Shown here: positions 1-7,922 of the stretch, piece after piece
Layout: the number at the start of each line of letters is the position of its first letter
How positions within the stretch are numbered: the stretch's first letter is position 1
Origin: Bacteroidota bacterium
GTDB taxonomy: Bacteria; Bacteroidota; Bacteroidia; Flavobacteriales; Weeksellaceae
Direction: 5' to 3'
Length of the DNA stretch: 15,791 nucleotides
Assembly: GCA_018266965.1 (NCBI GenBank)
Contig: JAFDZJ010000066.1
Span: 1-15,791, forward strand
Program-made: the position numbers and the translations under genes
The notes under the pieces: generated by a model
Seen by the model: the letters and a program-made list of their open reading frames with translations, nothing else
The model's database searches: none
What the model was told of the DNA's origin: nothing

Positions 1-381
1 CATGTTTCCTGCATTCTTTAACTGTGTCAAAGTGTTTCTATTAAAAACCATTCCTTCATAAGTTCTTGTATATTTGAAATTCAAATAATAGATTTTTTTG
101 ATGAAGTTTGGTGAATGAGCATTACTCAAAAGTAAAACGGATAAAGAATCCATTTTGCTTATTCTGATGGTGTCCTGAAACACCTCTCTTATCTGAGCCG
201 AATCAGATTTCATCTCCTTTACCATTGATTCCATAAATTCTTTTTCACGGGATTTCTCTACTTGATGTTCCCGAAAACCTTCGGCAAAAAAGCCCAGCGT
301 TACCGCCAAAAAAATCATTAAAAATTCCAGAAAAAATTCTTTCAGTTTTTTTGGAACATGTGGATGATGATGTACTTCCAT
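1..381 (-). CDS. DUF6090-like small membrane protein, 3' part outside window
   Basis: The reading frame is open from an ATG at 381 to the window edge (127 codons seen, C-terminus missing). The protein begins with a His-rich stretch (MEVHHHPH), then basic residues, then one hydrophobic segment at about residues 17-36 containing FLAVTLGFFAE, followed by a charged, probably helical stretch (REHQVEKSREKEF). This order is characteristic of a widespread Bacteroidota family, often annotated DUF6090 or hypothetical, with one N-terminal anchor and a periplasmic helical domain. No enzyme motif is visible and the function is unknown. No convincing TAnnTTTG promoter was found in the 130 nt upstream. Family assignment is from the N-terminal pattern only. 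Confidence 0.7.
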   Translation of the reverse strand, partial: MEVHHHPHVPKKLKEFFLEFLMIFLAVTLGFFAEGFREHQVEKSREKEFMESMVKEMKSDSAQIREVFQDTIRISKMDSLSVLLLSNAHSPNFIKKIYYLNFKYTRTYEGMVFNRNTLTQLKNAGNM

Positions 382-485
382 TGTTTATTTGTTTTTTTTT
401 ATTACTTCAATCTCTGATTGAAAAAAAGATTTTTTGTTTTCGTCTTCAGAAAATAAGTAGTTAATATGATTAATAATATTTATTT

Positions 486-500
486 AAACCTTGAAGGTTT
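486..500. repeat. Short perfect palindrome in intergenic DNA
   Basis: AAACCTT-G-AAGGTTT forms a 7-bp stem around a single central base, in the gap between the DUF6090-like gene and the DUF885 relic. Palindromes of this type occur between genes in flavobacterial genomes. It could be a weak terminator for the serine hydrolase transcript, but no clear T-run follows on the minus strand. Confidence 0.4.
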
Positions 501-514
501 GGATTGTTAAATTA

Positions 515-600
515 TTACTTCACGCTCTTAGTCCAATCATCCATATAATTTGTGTAAACAGAATTGATTTCTGTTGCAATCCTTCAATAAGAATAGTGTT
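515..600 (-). pseudogene. Relic of the 3' end of a DUF885 peptidase gene
   Basis: Read on the minus strand, this segment ends with codons for NYMDDWTKSVK and a stop at 515-517. The intact DUF885 protein at 2437-4200 ends NYMDDWAKSVK. At DNA level the last 37 nt match at 31 positions, and weaker similarity continues to about 597. There is a TGA in the same frame and a frame change before the conserved tail (an ILIEG-like piece lies in another frame), so it is not a gene. It begins directly after the stop codon of the serine hydrolase at 604. It is either the remains of a second DUF885 copy or the distal tail left by an insertion at the end of the gene. Confidence 0.8.
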
Positions 601-603
601 GAT

Positions 604-2418
604 TTAGTCTTTCCGTTTAAATTCATATTCACCACTGCTTCCTACTTGGGTTACAGAAATAGCTTTGTTGTTTTCCACTTTGAAAACCAATTTTAAATCG
701 GAAAATTCTTTGAATTTGAATTCATTTTTCTTGTAGGGAATCAACTGATAATCTGGCTGTCCAGGTGTTGAAAGAAAGAGTTGATTTTCGTTTTTTAAAG
801 AAATAGTTAAAACTGTTCCCGCCATTTCATATTTTCCGGCATATAATGCTAAGGTTTTCGGATTACTAAGACTTGCATCTACTTTTTTGCTAAAAAACAC
901 TTCGCCTTCGTCCAAAGAAATGGTAAAACCGTCAATATCTCCCTGTGGATTGGTTCTATAATTTACAGAATATTGCCCCAATTCAGGGTCATTATCCGTA
1001 TCAAATCGGTCATAATGAAAATGATGCATTGGTAAAACAATGCTATTAAGCTGAAACTGAAGACCCTTGTCTTTTTTGGAAATACGAATTATCCCATAAG
1101 GTTCGTTGGTAAAATCACCAAGATAATCTTCAATCGCATGAGATGGTTTTGTGTTGGGAATTTGGCTATTGTTTGTTTTACCTCTTGCTTCAATATCGGC
1201 TTTTTTTCCGGCAATCTTATCTTGTAATTTTCTTTCACTCCAAGGGGTTTGCGAAAGCCCCAATAAGCGTTCATAGATATTATATGTTACTAAATTATAC
1301 AAAGGCTGGCTTTGGTCGCCAATCACAAAAACTACCACGCCAATATCAGAATTGGGCATCATTGAAATTTGAGAGTGAACTCCGGGTAAGTCGCCACCAT
1401 GATAAGCCAGTAGATTTCCACGATATGATGAAGTTTGTCTCGCCATTCCATACACGGTATTTTGTATTTCTGTATATTTTGAAGAATTTGGAAATGCCAA
1501 TAACGGTTGCAATGTAGCATTGATAACATCTTCAGGAATCACTTGTTTTCCCTCATATTTACCTTTGTTTTGCAAGGCAATCAACCAATGAGAAAGATCA
1601 TTGATATTGGACATCAATCCCCCTGCAGGATTCAATCCTTCTCCATCAAAATAAATAGGTATTTCATACAATTCATCAGATTCTCTTTTTTCGTTAAATG
1701 GCACCACATAATCGCCGGTTTTTCGCATGGCAACTTCATCAAAAGTAGAAGTTGTCATATTCAATGGACTCAGAATTTCATCTTTTACAAAGGTTTCATA
1801 AGCCTTACCCGATTTTTGTTCTATGATTTCTCCAACCGTAGAAAACATGATATTGTTATAAAGAAATTTGGTTCTCAAGGGTGCAGAAGGTTCCAGATAT
1901 TTTACTTTGTCGAACAAGGCTTTTTTACCAATATCTGATTTATACCAAATCATATCATGACGGGAAATCCCTGTTCTGTGTCCCAACATATCCCGAAGGG
2001 TAACATTATTATTCAATTCATTATTGTAAAAATTGAGAGTGGGTACATCATTTTTAATCGGATTATCCCAAGAAAGTTTGTTTTGATCTACCAAAAATCC
2101 CGCAGAAATTGCAGTAAATAATTTTGTATTGGAGGCAATTTGGAATAATGTGTTGGCTGTAACAGGAAGTTTTTTACCATAATCCCGATACCCAAATCCT
2201 TTTGAGTACACCAATTTTCCTTTGTAAACAATCCCGACACCCATTCCTGGACAATTCCAATCTTTCAGTATTTTATTGGCAAATTCATCAAAACCTTTGA
2301 GTTGCCTTTCGATGTTAATATTTCTTGGTTCGGTGCTTTCTTTATTTGGCTTTTCTTGAGCCAATAGAGGGTTTGCAATGAGCATCAACCCAACAAATAT
2401 TAAAGTTATTGTTTTCAT
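604..2418 (-). CDS. Exported serine hydrolase, beta-lactamase / PBP fold, with DUF3471-like C-terminal domain
   Basis: The protein has 604 residues. A signal peptide spans residues 1-20 (MKTITLIFVGLMLIANPLLA). The catalytic domain, about residues 40-400, has the three signatures of the class C beta-lactamase / D-alanyl-D-alanine peptidase family: S96-N-T-K99 (nucleophile and general base), Y187-N-N and H340-G-G in place of KTG. The C-terminal third carries a DUF3471-like domain (from about residue 430; the HHFHYDRF segment is typical) and a second beta-rich, lipocalin-like domain to the end. Such proteins hydrolyse D-amino peptides, esters or small amides in the periplasm; the substrate is not predictable. 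It starts 18 nt after the stop of the DUF885 gene, so the two are probably co-transcribed. Immediately after its stop lies the DUF885 relic. A true penicillin-resistance role is unlikely, since class C enzymes lack the extra domains. Confidence 0.9.
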   Translation of the reverse strand: MKTITLIFVGLMLIANPLLAQEKPNKESTEPRNINIERQLKGFDEFANKILKDWNCPGMGVGIVYKGKLVYSKGFGYRDYGKKLPVTANTLFQIASNTKLFTAISAGFLVDQNKLSWDNPIKNDVPTLNFYNNELNNNVTLRDMLGHRTGISRHDMIWYKSDIGKKALFDKVKYLEPSAPLRTKFLYNNIMFSTVGEIIEQKSGKAYETFVKDEILSPLNMTTSTFDEVAMRKTGDYVVPFNEKRESDELYEIPIYFDGEGLNPAGGLMSNINDLSHWLIALQNKGKYEGKQVIPEDVINATLQPLLAFPNSSKYTEIQNTVYGMARQTSSYRGNLLAYHGGDLPGVHSQISMMPNSDIGVVVFVIGDQSQPLYNLVTYNIYERLLGLSQTPWSERKLQDKIAGKKADIEARGKTNNSQIPNTKPSHAIEDYLGDFTNEPYGIIRISKKDKGLQFQLNSIVLPMHHFHYDRFDTDNDPELGQYSVNYRTNPQGDIDGFTISLDEGEVFFSKKVDASLSNPKTLALYAGKYEMAGTVLTISLKNENQLFLSTPGQPDYQLIPYKKNEFKFKEFSDLKLVFKVENNKAISVTQVGSSGEYEFKRKD

Positions 2419-2436
2419 ATTTTAAATTTTAAATTT

Positions 2437-4200
2437 TTATTTCACACTCTTTGCCCAGTCATCCATATAGTTTTCAAATACCGTTAAAGGCATTGCACCG
2501 CCTTCCAGTATTGCATCGTGGAAATCGCGGAGAGAAAATTTATCGCCTAATTGTTTTTTGTATCTGTCCCGAAGTTCTAAAATTTTCAACTGCCCGATTT
2601 TGTAGGAAAGTGCCTGTGCAGGCCAAGCCATATATCTTTCTATTTCGGCTGTGGCAGATTGTTCGGAGATAGGTTCGTGCTGCATATCGTATTGTATAGC
2701 TTGTTCCCGGTTCATTTTCCCGGTATGCAATCCTGCATCTACCACCAACCGGATGGCACGGTGCATTTCCGCACCCAATGCACCCAACTGATGGTAGGGA
2801 TTGGTATAAAGTCCCAAATCTTTTCCTAAACTTTCGGTGTATAAAGCCCAGCCTTCTACGAAAGCACCATTTCCATATTTTTGTCGAAATTTCGGTACAG
2901 CCGTGTTTTCATATTGCAAGCTGATTTGAAAATGATGTCCCGGAATCGCTTCGTGCAAAAACAAGGCTTCCATATCCGAATTGGTAATATTGATTTTCGT
3001 TGGGTCGAGAATAGGCACATAAAAAATACCGGGGCGGTTCGTTGGTAAATCGCCCGGAAAATATTGTGCCGCAGCAGAAGCAGCCCGAAAATCTTCTGTC
3101 TTACGAATTTCAAAAGGCGTTTTCGGTACAATGCCAAAATATTTAGGGAGGTTGGGTTTGATGGTGGCATAAATTACTTGGTAAGCATCCAGCACTTCTT
3201 TGTCGGTTTTAAAAGGCATAAACTGTTTATCGGTTTTCATAAACTCAAACAATTCATTGAGCGAACCTTTGAAACCGATTTGGTTTTTTATTTTTTCCAT
3301 TTCGGCAGTAATTCTTGCCACTTCGGAAAGTCCCAATTGGTAAACTTCTTCCGGATCTTTGTGGGTTGTGGTATTGGCAAAAATGTAGTCTTTATACATT
3401 TCCTTTCCTTTGGGTAATGCGTTGATTCCAGAGGTCAATCGGGCTTTGGGCAGGTATTCGTTTTGGAAAAAATCCGCCAGCTTTTGCATCGAGGCAAATA
3501 CATCATTTGGAATTGTTTCTTTAAATGCTTTGGTCAAACGGTTTTTATCCGTATCTGAAATGTCTTTCGGAAAGTTTTTTATCGGTTCGTAAAAAGATGA
3601 ATTGTCCTCATTCTTTGCCAAAGCCTGTAGTTGTGGAATGGTTTTTACGACCAAAGATTTCGGTAAGACCATTCCTGTTTTGATGCCTTTGTGCATATTG
3701 TCGATGGCAACATTTGTCCAATTGGTAAATGCTTTACATCTTTTCAGCCAGTTGTCGTAATCTTTCACGGTTTTGAAAGGCTGTGCCGAAGTTCCCGAAC
3801 CCAATAATGCTAAAGCCATCGGCACACCATCCATCTGAGTAATCGGCATATATTCTGCGTGATATTTTTCCAACAGTAAAGCGGTTTTCAAATCGTTTTC
3901 CATTATTTCATAACTGATTTTGTCTTCTTTATTCAAAGAATTTTTTGGAAAACCTTGCAACCGTGAAAGGTAGTTTGTGTAAAAGGTATGCACTTTTTTC
4001 AGTTGTGCTGCATCATCGGCAGGCAGTTGGTCGTTGTAACCTTCAACCCCGTTAAAGGTTGCCAACACAGGATTGAATACATTCGATTCATTGTAGTAGG
4101 CATCAAATAGCTGGTGCAGTTTTGCATTGTCTTGCTGTGCGTGCAATGACATCGAAATGCTCAACAAAGCGGCTGTTAAAAATGCAGTTTTGAGTTTCAT
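2437..4200 (-). CDS. DUF885 family exported metallopeptidase
   Basis: The protein has 587 residues with a signal peptide of about 21 residues (MKLKTAFLTAALLSISMSLHA). The zinc-binding motif H416-E-A-I-P-G-H-H423 is intact, with EGWALYTES at about 449-457 providing the likely third ligand glutamate. These are the hallmarks of the DUF885 family, which resembles M2/M3-type gluzincin peptidases and has a mostly helical fold; length fits the usual 550-620 residues. It probably cleaves oligopeptides in the periplasm. It is first gene of a tight pair with the serine hydrolase at 604-2418 (18-nt gap) and is separated from the upstream prolyl oligopeptidase gene by a strong terminator, so it must have its own promoter in 4201-4282, although no good TAnnTTTG box was found there. 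Its own 3' end is echoed as a relic at 515-600. Confidence 0.92.
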   Translation of the reverse strand: MKLKTAFLTAALLSISMSLHAQQDNAKLHQLFDAYYNESNVFNPVLATFNGVEGYNDQLPADDAAQLKKVHTFYTNYLSRLQGFPKNSLNKEDKISYEIMENDLKTALLLEKYHAEYMPITQMDGVPMALALLGSGTSAQPFKTVKDYDNWLKRCKAFTNWTNVAIDNMHKGIKTGMVLPKSLVVKTIPQLQALAKNEDNSSFYEPIKNFPKDISDTDKNRLTKAFKETIPNDVFASMQKLADFFQNEYLPKARLTSGINALPKGKEMYKDYIFANTTTHKDPEEVYQLGLSEVARITAEMEKIKNQIGFKGSLNELFEFMKTDKQFMPFKTDKEVLDAYQVIYATIKPNLPKYFGIVPKTPFEIRKTEDFRAASAAAQYFPGDLPTNRPGIFYVPILDPTKINITNSDMEALFLHEAIPGHHFQISLQYENTAVPKFRQKYGNGAFVEGWALYTESLGKDLGLYTNPYHQLGALGAEMHRAIRLVVDAGLHTGKMNREQAIQYDMQHEPISEQSATAEIERYMAWPAQALSYKIGQLKILELRDRYKKQLGDKFSLRDFHDAILEGGAMPLTVFENYMDDWAKSVK

Positions 4201-4282
4201 AATATTTTGGTTTTATAGTCGAAAAGGGTACAGTATTTTATTATGTGATGTTTTTGTAATACTTATTGTTGATATTTATTCT

Positions 4283-4325
4283 AAAAAAAACCGTAGTTGG
4301 TAATAGGACTAACACCAACTACGGT
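4283..4325 (-). terminator. Rho-independent terminator of the prolyl oligopeptidase gene
   Basis: A perfect 12-bp inverted repeat (4290-4301 ACCGTAGTTGGT with 4314-4325) encloses a 12-nt loop. On the minus strand the stem is followed by eight T (A-run 4283-4290 on the plus strand; its last base also opens the stem). It lies 8 nt past the stop codon of the gene at 4333-6495 and separates it from the DUF885 gene. Confidence 0.92.
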
Positions 4326-4332
4326 ATAAAAT

Positions 4333-6495
4333 TTATTCCTGAAATTCTTTGTCGCCACACTGCCAAAGTAAGAAGGCATATTCTTTGGCTTGTTGTGCAA
4401 ATTGCTCGTCCATGGTGCTGCCTCCAAAATGTCCGGCGGAATAGTCCACATAGAGATAAACAGGGTTTTGAGAGCCGTTGTCGTTTTGCATTTTGGCTGC
4501 AAATTTTGCAGGAATATAGCTATCCACTCTTGGATCGTTAAACCCGGTGGTGATAAGCTGTGCAGGATATTTCACCCCTTTTTGTATGTGTTGGTAGGCA
4601 TCCATTTCCAGCAAGGCTTTGAATTCGTCTTCTTTGGTAACGGTGCCAAACTCCGGCGTATTTACTGGTCCGTTAGGAGAAAACTCCATTCTTATTGCAT
4701 CCAAACAACCCACTTTGGGAATGGCTACTTTGTATAGATCCGGTCTTTCGGTAATGGCTCTGCCTATTAAAATGCCACCTGCACTCGCTCCGGAAATTCC
4801 GAATTTATCGGCAGAAGTGTATTTGTTTTTAATTAGCCATTCAGCACAAGCGTTAAAGTCTTTCCAGGTATTGGGTTTAGTAGCTTTTTTACCTGCCAAA
4901 TACCATTCGTTTCCTTTTTCGCCACCACCACGGATATGGGCAAAAGCGATAACCACGCCACGATTGAGCAGCGACAAATTATTCGGATTAAAAAATGGAA
5001 TATAAGCGTTCATACCATAAGCTCCATACCCTTGCATAAAGGCAATGTTGCTACCGTCTTTCTTTAATTTGGTTTTATCGTAAATAATGCTCAATGGTAC
5101 AAGTGTTCCGTCCCAAGAAGGAACTTCTACTTCTTCATAAGCGATATTTTCAATATTCGGATAGCTAAATTTCATGTGTAAAAATCCATCTGAATACTTT
5201 TTAGTTGCTACATCATAACTATTAAAATTGTACGACGTTGTCCAGCCTATGTTTACCAAAACAAGCTCATTTCCTTGATCTGTCCAACTGATAGGCATTA
5301 GGTTTCCTTTTAGAGGGACTTTTATTTCATCGGTTTTTCCGGTTTTAAAATCATATTGAAAAACTTTGTTCAGCAATTCATTCTTAGATTTGGTAATAAT
5401 TAAGAAATCCTTGGTTTGCGTAATCTTGTCCGATGAAATTTGCCAATCGTTATTTCCTTCTGCAATTGTTTTTGCGGATTTCAAATCCGGGTTTTCAAAA
5501 GAGGTCTTGATGATTTTAAATTTAGGATTGCCTTTGGAAGTTAAGAAATATATATCACTGCCGTGAACAAAGAATTGCCGAATTTCATCTGTCTTTGTAG
5601 TGAGCGGCTTCCAATGGATTTTTCCCGATTTTAATTCGGATTTGGGAGCGTAATAAAGCGTTTGGTTGTTTTCCACAGTATATTTCCCTAAAACCATATA
5701 GGGAGAATTTTTAATAACAGAAGCCTGCGGTATATCTTGTGGTAAAATATTGAGTTCAGGGTTGTTTTTGGAGCTTACAATTACCTTGTCCTTTTCTACA
5801 TTAGTTCCAAGAATATGCAGTTTGAAAGGCATATTCAGAATATTCTCTGGGTCGTGTACATCATAATTTTTTGACTGTGCATAAAGAATTTCCGTATTGC
5901 TTCCATCGGCAAAACCGCCACTGCTATGCGGAATAATATCTGGTAAAAATTTCACGGTTTCCACATCCAAAATGCGGATATCGCCAATTTCGCTTCCGGC
6001 TTCACTCAAGTTAAAGGCTACTTTGGAACCATCATCGCTAATGCTCACACTGTAATTATAGGTTTTGTCTTCTACCAATTTCTGTGGGTCAAACAATAGT
6101 ATTTCTTTGCCGTTTTCGCCTTGCCTATAATAGAGTTTGGCAACCTGCTCGCCGGGCAACCGTTTTTCGTAAAAATATTTTCCACCTGCTTTGCCTTGCG
6201 GAGAATAACTTACCGAACGCATGGCATCATAGGATTTAAACTCTTTGATTAGTTTGTTTTGATTAGGGATTTTTGCCAATTGGGCATTGGTGTAATCTGC
6301 CTGTGCCTTGAACCAGTCGGTAACTTCCGGGCTTTTGATGGATTCCAACCATCGGTACGGGTCATTGACTTTTGTACCAAAATAAGTGTCTGTAACCTCC
6401 ACGGTTTTGGAGGTTGGGTAGCTGTATTGGGCATTAGCACAAGTTACAATAGACAATGTTGCCAATACGAGCATTTTCTTGTTTAATTTTTTCAT
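4333..6495 (-). CDS. Prolyl oligopeptidase family serine peptidase (S9A), exported
   Basis: The protein has 720 residues. A signal peptide covers about residues 1-22 (ends TCANA). The N-terminal YPTSKTVEVTDTYFG and DPYRWLE segments are typical of prolyl endopeptidases, followed by a seven-bladed propeller (about 80-430) and an alpha/beta-hydrolase domain. The nucleophile elbow reads GASAGG with S571, where mammalian enzymes have GGSNGG. The acid is D654 in NDPRVDSY, with R656 matching the conserved substrate-binding arginine, and the histidine is H689 in YSAGHFGG. It should cleave short proline-containing peptides in the periplasm. Its gene is monocistronic: terminator at 4283-4325 and a promoter-like sequence at 6524-6550. 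The AraC-family gene ends 79 nt upstream, and a candidate operator lies in the gap. Confidence 0.95.
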   Translation of the reverse strand: MKKLNKKMLVLATLSIVTCANAQYSYPTSKTVEVTDTYFGTKVNDPYRWLESIKSPEVTDWFKAQADYTNAQLAKIPNQNKLIKEFKSYDAMRSVSYSPQGKAGGKYFYEKRLPGEQVAKLYYRQGENGKEILLFDPQKLVEDKTYNYSVSISDDGSKVAFNLSEAGSEIGDIRILDVETVKFLPDIIPHSSGGFADGSNTEILYAQSKNYDVHDPENILNMPFKLHILGTNVEKDKVIVSSKNNPELNILPQDIPQASVIKNSPYMVLGKYTVENNQTLYYAPKSELKSGKIHWKPLTTKTDEIRQFFVHGSDIYFLTSKGNPKFKIIKTSFENPDLKSAKTIAEGNNDWQISSDKITQTKDFLIITKSKNELLNKVFQYDFKTGKTDEIKVPLKGNLMPISWTDQGNELVLVNIGWTTSYNFNSYDVATKKYSDGFLHMKFSYPNIENIAYEEVEVPSWDGTLVPLSIIYDKTKLKKDGSNIAFMQGYGAYGMNAYIPFFNPNNLSLLNRGVVIAFAHIRGGGEKGNEWYLAGKKATKPNTWKDFNACAEWLIKNKYTSADKFGISGASAGGILIGRAITERPDLYKVAIPKVGCLDAIRMEFSPNGPVNTPEFGTVTKEDEFKALLEMDAYQHIQKGVKYPAQLITTGFNDPRVDSYIPAKFAAKMQNDNGSQNPVYLYVDYSAGHFGGSTMDEQFAQQAKEYAFLLWQCGDKEFQE

Positions 6496-6523
6496 TGTTG
6501 TTAATTTTAGTTTTTTAGAAAAA

Positions 6524-6550
6524 CAAAATTACGCAAATGAAATGTGCAAA
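6524..6550 (-). promoter_or_regulatory. Probable promoter of the prolyl oligopeptidase gene
   Basis: On the minus strand TAATTTTG (6524-6531) matches the Bacteroidota -7 box TAnnTTTG. A TTTG at 6547-6550 is the only upstream box candidate; the 15-nt gap is shorter than the usual 17-23, as in promoters that need an activator. The leader would be about 20 nt. Confidence 0.5.
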
Positions 6551-6572
6551 AAACACAAAAAAATGTGCAAAA
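6540..6572. promoter_or_regulatory. Two 12-nt direct repeats 21 bp apart, candidate AraC-type operator
   Basis: AAATGTGCAAAA occurs at 6540-6551 and again at 6561-6572. The start-to-start distance is 21 bp, two helical turns, which is the usual half-site spacing of AraC-family activators. The copy nearer the prolyl oligopeptidase gene overlaps the -33 region of its predicted promoter. The adjacent gene encodes an AraC-family protein, the obvious candidate ligand. Binding is inferred, not shown. Confidence 0.45.
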
Positions 6573-6574
6573 TA

Positions 6575-7579
6575 TTATGATTTCACAAAAGCAGCAGGAC
6601 TTTTACCATAAATCTGTTTAAAAGACCTGCCGAAAGAAGAGACATCTTTGTACTCCAATTTGTAGGCAACTTCTTTTACGGTATGCCCTAATTGCAAAAG
6701 GTTCAAGGCTTTTTTCATTTTCAAATTCTTAAAATAGTAAGAAGCCGAAATATTAAAACTATTCTTGAATTTGGCGTTAAAAGAGCTTTCGGAGATATTA
6801 CATAATTCAGCTAAAAAATCAGTTCCCGGAAATGTGAGAGATTGGTTTCTTTCCATCCAATTCAAGGCTTCTATCAAGATGCCACTCTGTTTTGAAGTGA
6901 AGGATACTTGTTCCTCCCCAGCGATTTTATTTTGGATATAATCACAAATAATTGGATATACCATAGATTTGAGTTTCAATTTTTTAAATTCTAAATTTTT
7001 GCATTGTAACACTTGCATAACCTCGCTGACTGAAGATTGAAACTCCCCACAATCTACAGAAATAAAGCAATTTTTCTTAAAGGTAATAATATCAGAAAAT
7101 AAGGATTTAGAATTTGGATTAAGATGAATTTCATTTTTCTCAAACCAGGATTGATGGATATCCAACCTCAATCCAAAAGCCTTTTGTTGGGCTTTAATAT
7201 GAAATTCTGCATTTATATTACCGTTAAAAAATAGAGAAATTTGATCGCTGGAATAGTGTTTTTCATCTAATTTCAGATACAATGGATTTTTGCTTCTGTT
7301 TTCGGTAAAATATAATATCAACGAATAATAGGGAGCATTGGGATTGGGAAGAAATTCGTATTCAGCATCAATAGGGCTGAAACTTCTGAATGTAAATAAA
7401 AATAAACCCTCTTCTAATAGATGATATTGAAAGGACGAGTCTATCACTTCATTTTTTATATCAATTTTCCCGAAATGTTCTTGATGAATGGAATCCGGAT
7501 GCAGCTGAAAAAGTTCTTGTATATAGGCTTCCGGGTCGGAAACAATAGAAGAGAAACGAATTGAGCTTGGAAGTTCCAT
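6575..7579 (-). CDS. AraC-family transcriptional regulator
   Basis: The protein has 334 residues. The last ~100 residues form the two helix-turn-helix units of the AraC/XylS DNA-binding domain: FLAELCNISESSFNAKFKNS (about 255-274) is the first, and VKEVAYKLEYKDVSSFGRSF (301-320) the second, followed by the conserved KQIYGKSPAAF end. The N-terminal ~220 residues are a poorly conserved beta-rich sensor-like domain with no recognised ligand motif; no membrane segment or response-regulator receiver is present. The gene runs in the same direction as the hydrolases and ends 79 nt before the prolyl oligopeptidase start, making that gene its most likely target. A TATATTTG box lies 20 nt upstream of the start. 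The ligand is unknown. Confidence 0.93.
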   Translation of the reverse strand: MELPSSIRFSSIVSDPEAYIQELFQLHPDSIHQEHFGKIDIKNEVIDSSFQYHLLEEGLFLFTFRSFSPIDAEYEFLPNPNAPYYSLILYFTENRSKNPLYLKLDEKHYSSDQISLFFNGNINAEFHIKAQQKAFGLRLDIHQSWFEKNEIHLNPNSKSLFSDIITFKKNCFISVDCGEFQSSVSEVMQVLQCKNLEFKKLKLKSMVYPIICDYIQNKIAGEEQVSFTSKQSGILIEALNWMERNQSLTFPGTDFLAELCNISESSFNAKFKNSFNISASYYFKNLKMKKALNLLQLGHTVKEVAYKLEYKDVSSFGRSFKQIYGKSPAAFVKS

Positions 7580-7599
7580 AGTTTGGTAGTTTAGTTTTT

Positions 7600-7607
7600 C
7601 AAATATA
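7600..7607 (-). promoter_or_regulatory. Probable -7 box of the AraC-family gene
   Basis: TATATTTG on the minus strand fits TAnnTTTG and lies 20 nt before the start codon. No clear TTTG was found about 20 nt further upstream, so the promoter may be weak or regulated. Confidence 0.4.
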
Positions 7608-7922
7608 TTATAATAAATGGAAAAATTTAGAAAAATCTAATGTTGATTTTTAAAAAAAAACTATGATATCCTATTGTAATATGAACAATAGAAACCTTCT
7701 GAACCACTAGATTATATTTATCAAAATCAGAATAATCATTTCAAAAAAAATAAATTTTTAATGAATTGCAATTTATTAACTATCCCAAGTTATACTTCAA
7801 TTAATAAGTCATATAAAATTTATTTCTAGATTTTTGTACTCTAAATTTAAAATTTTAGTGTCGTTTTAGTTCCTAAATTTTTCGTCTTTATTTTTGGGGG
7901 AAATCTTGGTTCAAATTCCGCT
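7608..7922. other. AT-rich intergenic stretch, no gene found
   Basis: About 315 nt between the AraC-family gene and the phosphopantetheinyl transferase. It is very AT-rich with A- and T-runs, stops in all frames, a 10-bp palindrome AATTGCAATT near 7765-7775 and an imperfect hairpin near 7849-7866 (CTAAA/TTTAG). Neither is a convincing terminator. I see no coding or RNA gene. Confidence 0.5.

Noticed and set aside
1143..1938. Long open frames on the plus strand opposite the serine hydrolase (1143-1517, 1507-1938)
   Set aside because: They lie wholly inside a gene with intact catalytic motifs, have no recognisable domain and no promoter; they are antisense shadows.
604..6495. Type IX secretion C-terminal sorting domains on the exported hydrolases
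   Set aside because: None of the C-termini shows the beta-rich sorting pattern; only standard signal peptides are visible, so periplasmic location is preferred.
7890..7922. GGTTCAAATTCCG resembles a tRNA T-arm just past the phosphopantetheinyl transferase stop
   Set aside because: No matching anticodon or D-arm precedes it and the T-stem does not pair, so I treat the resemblance as chance.
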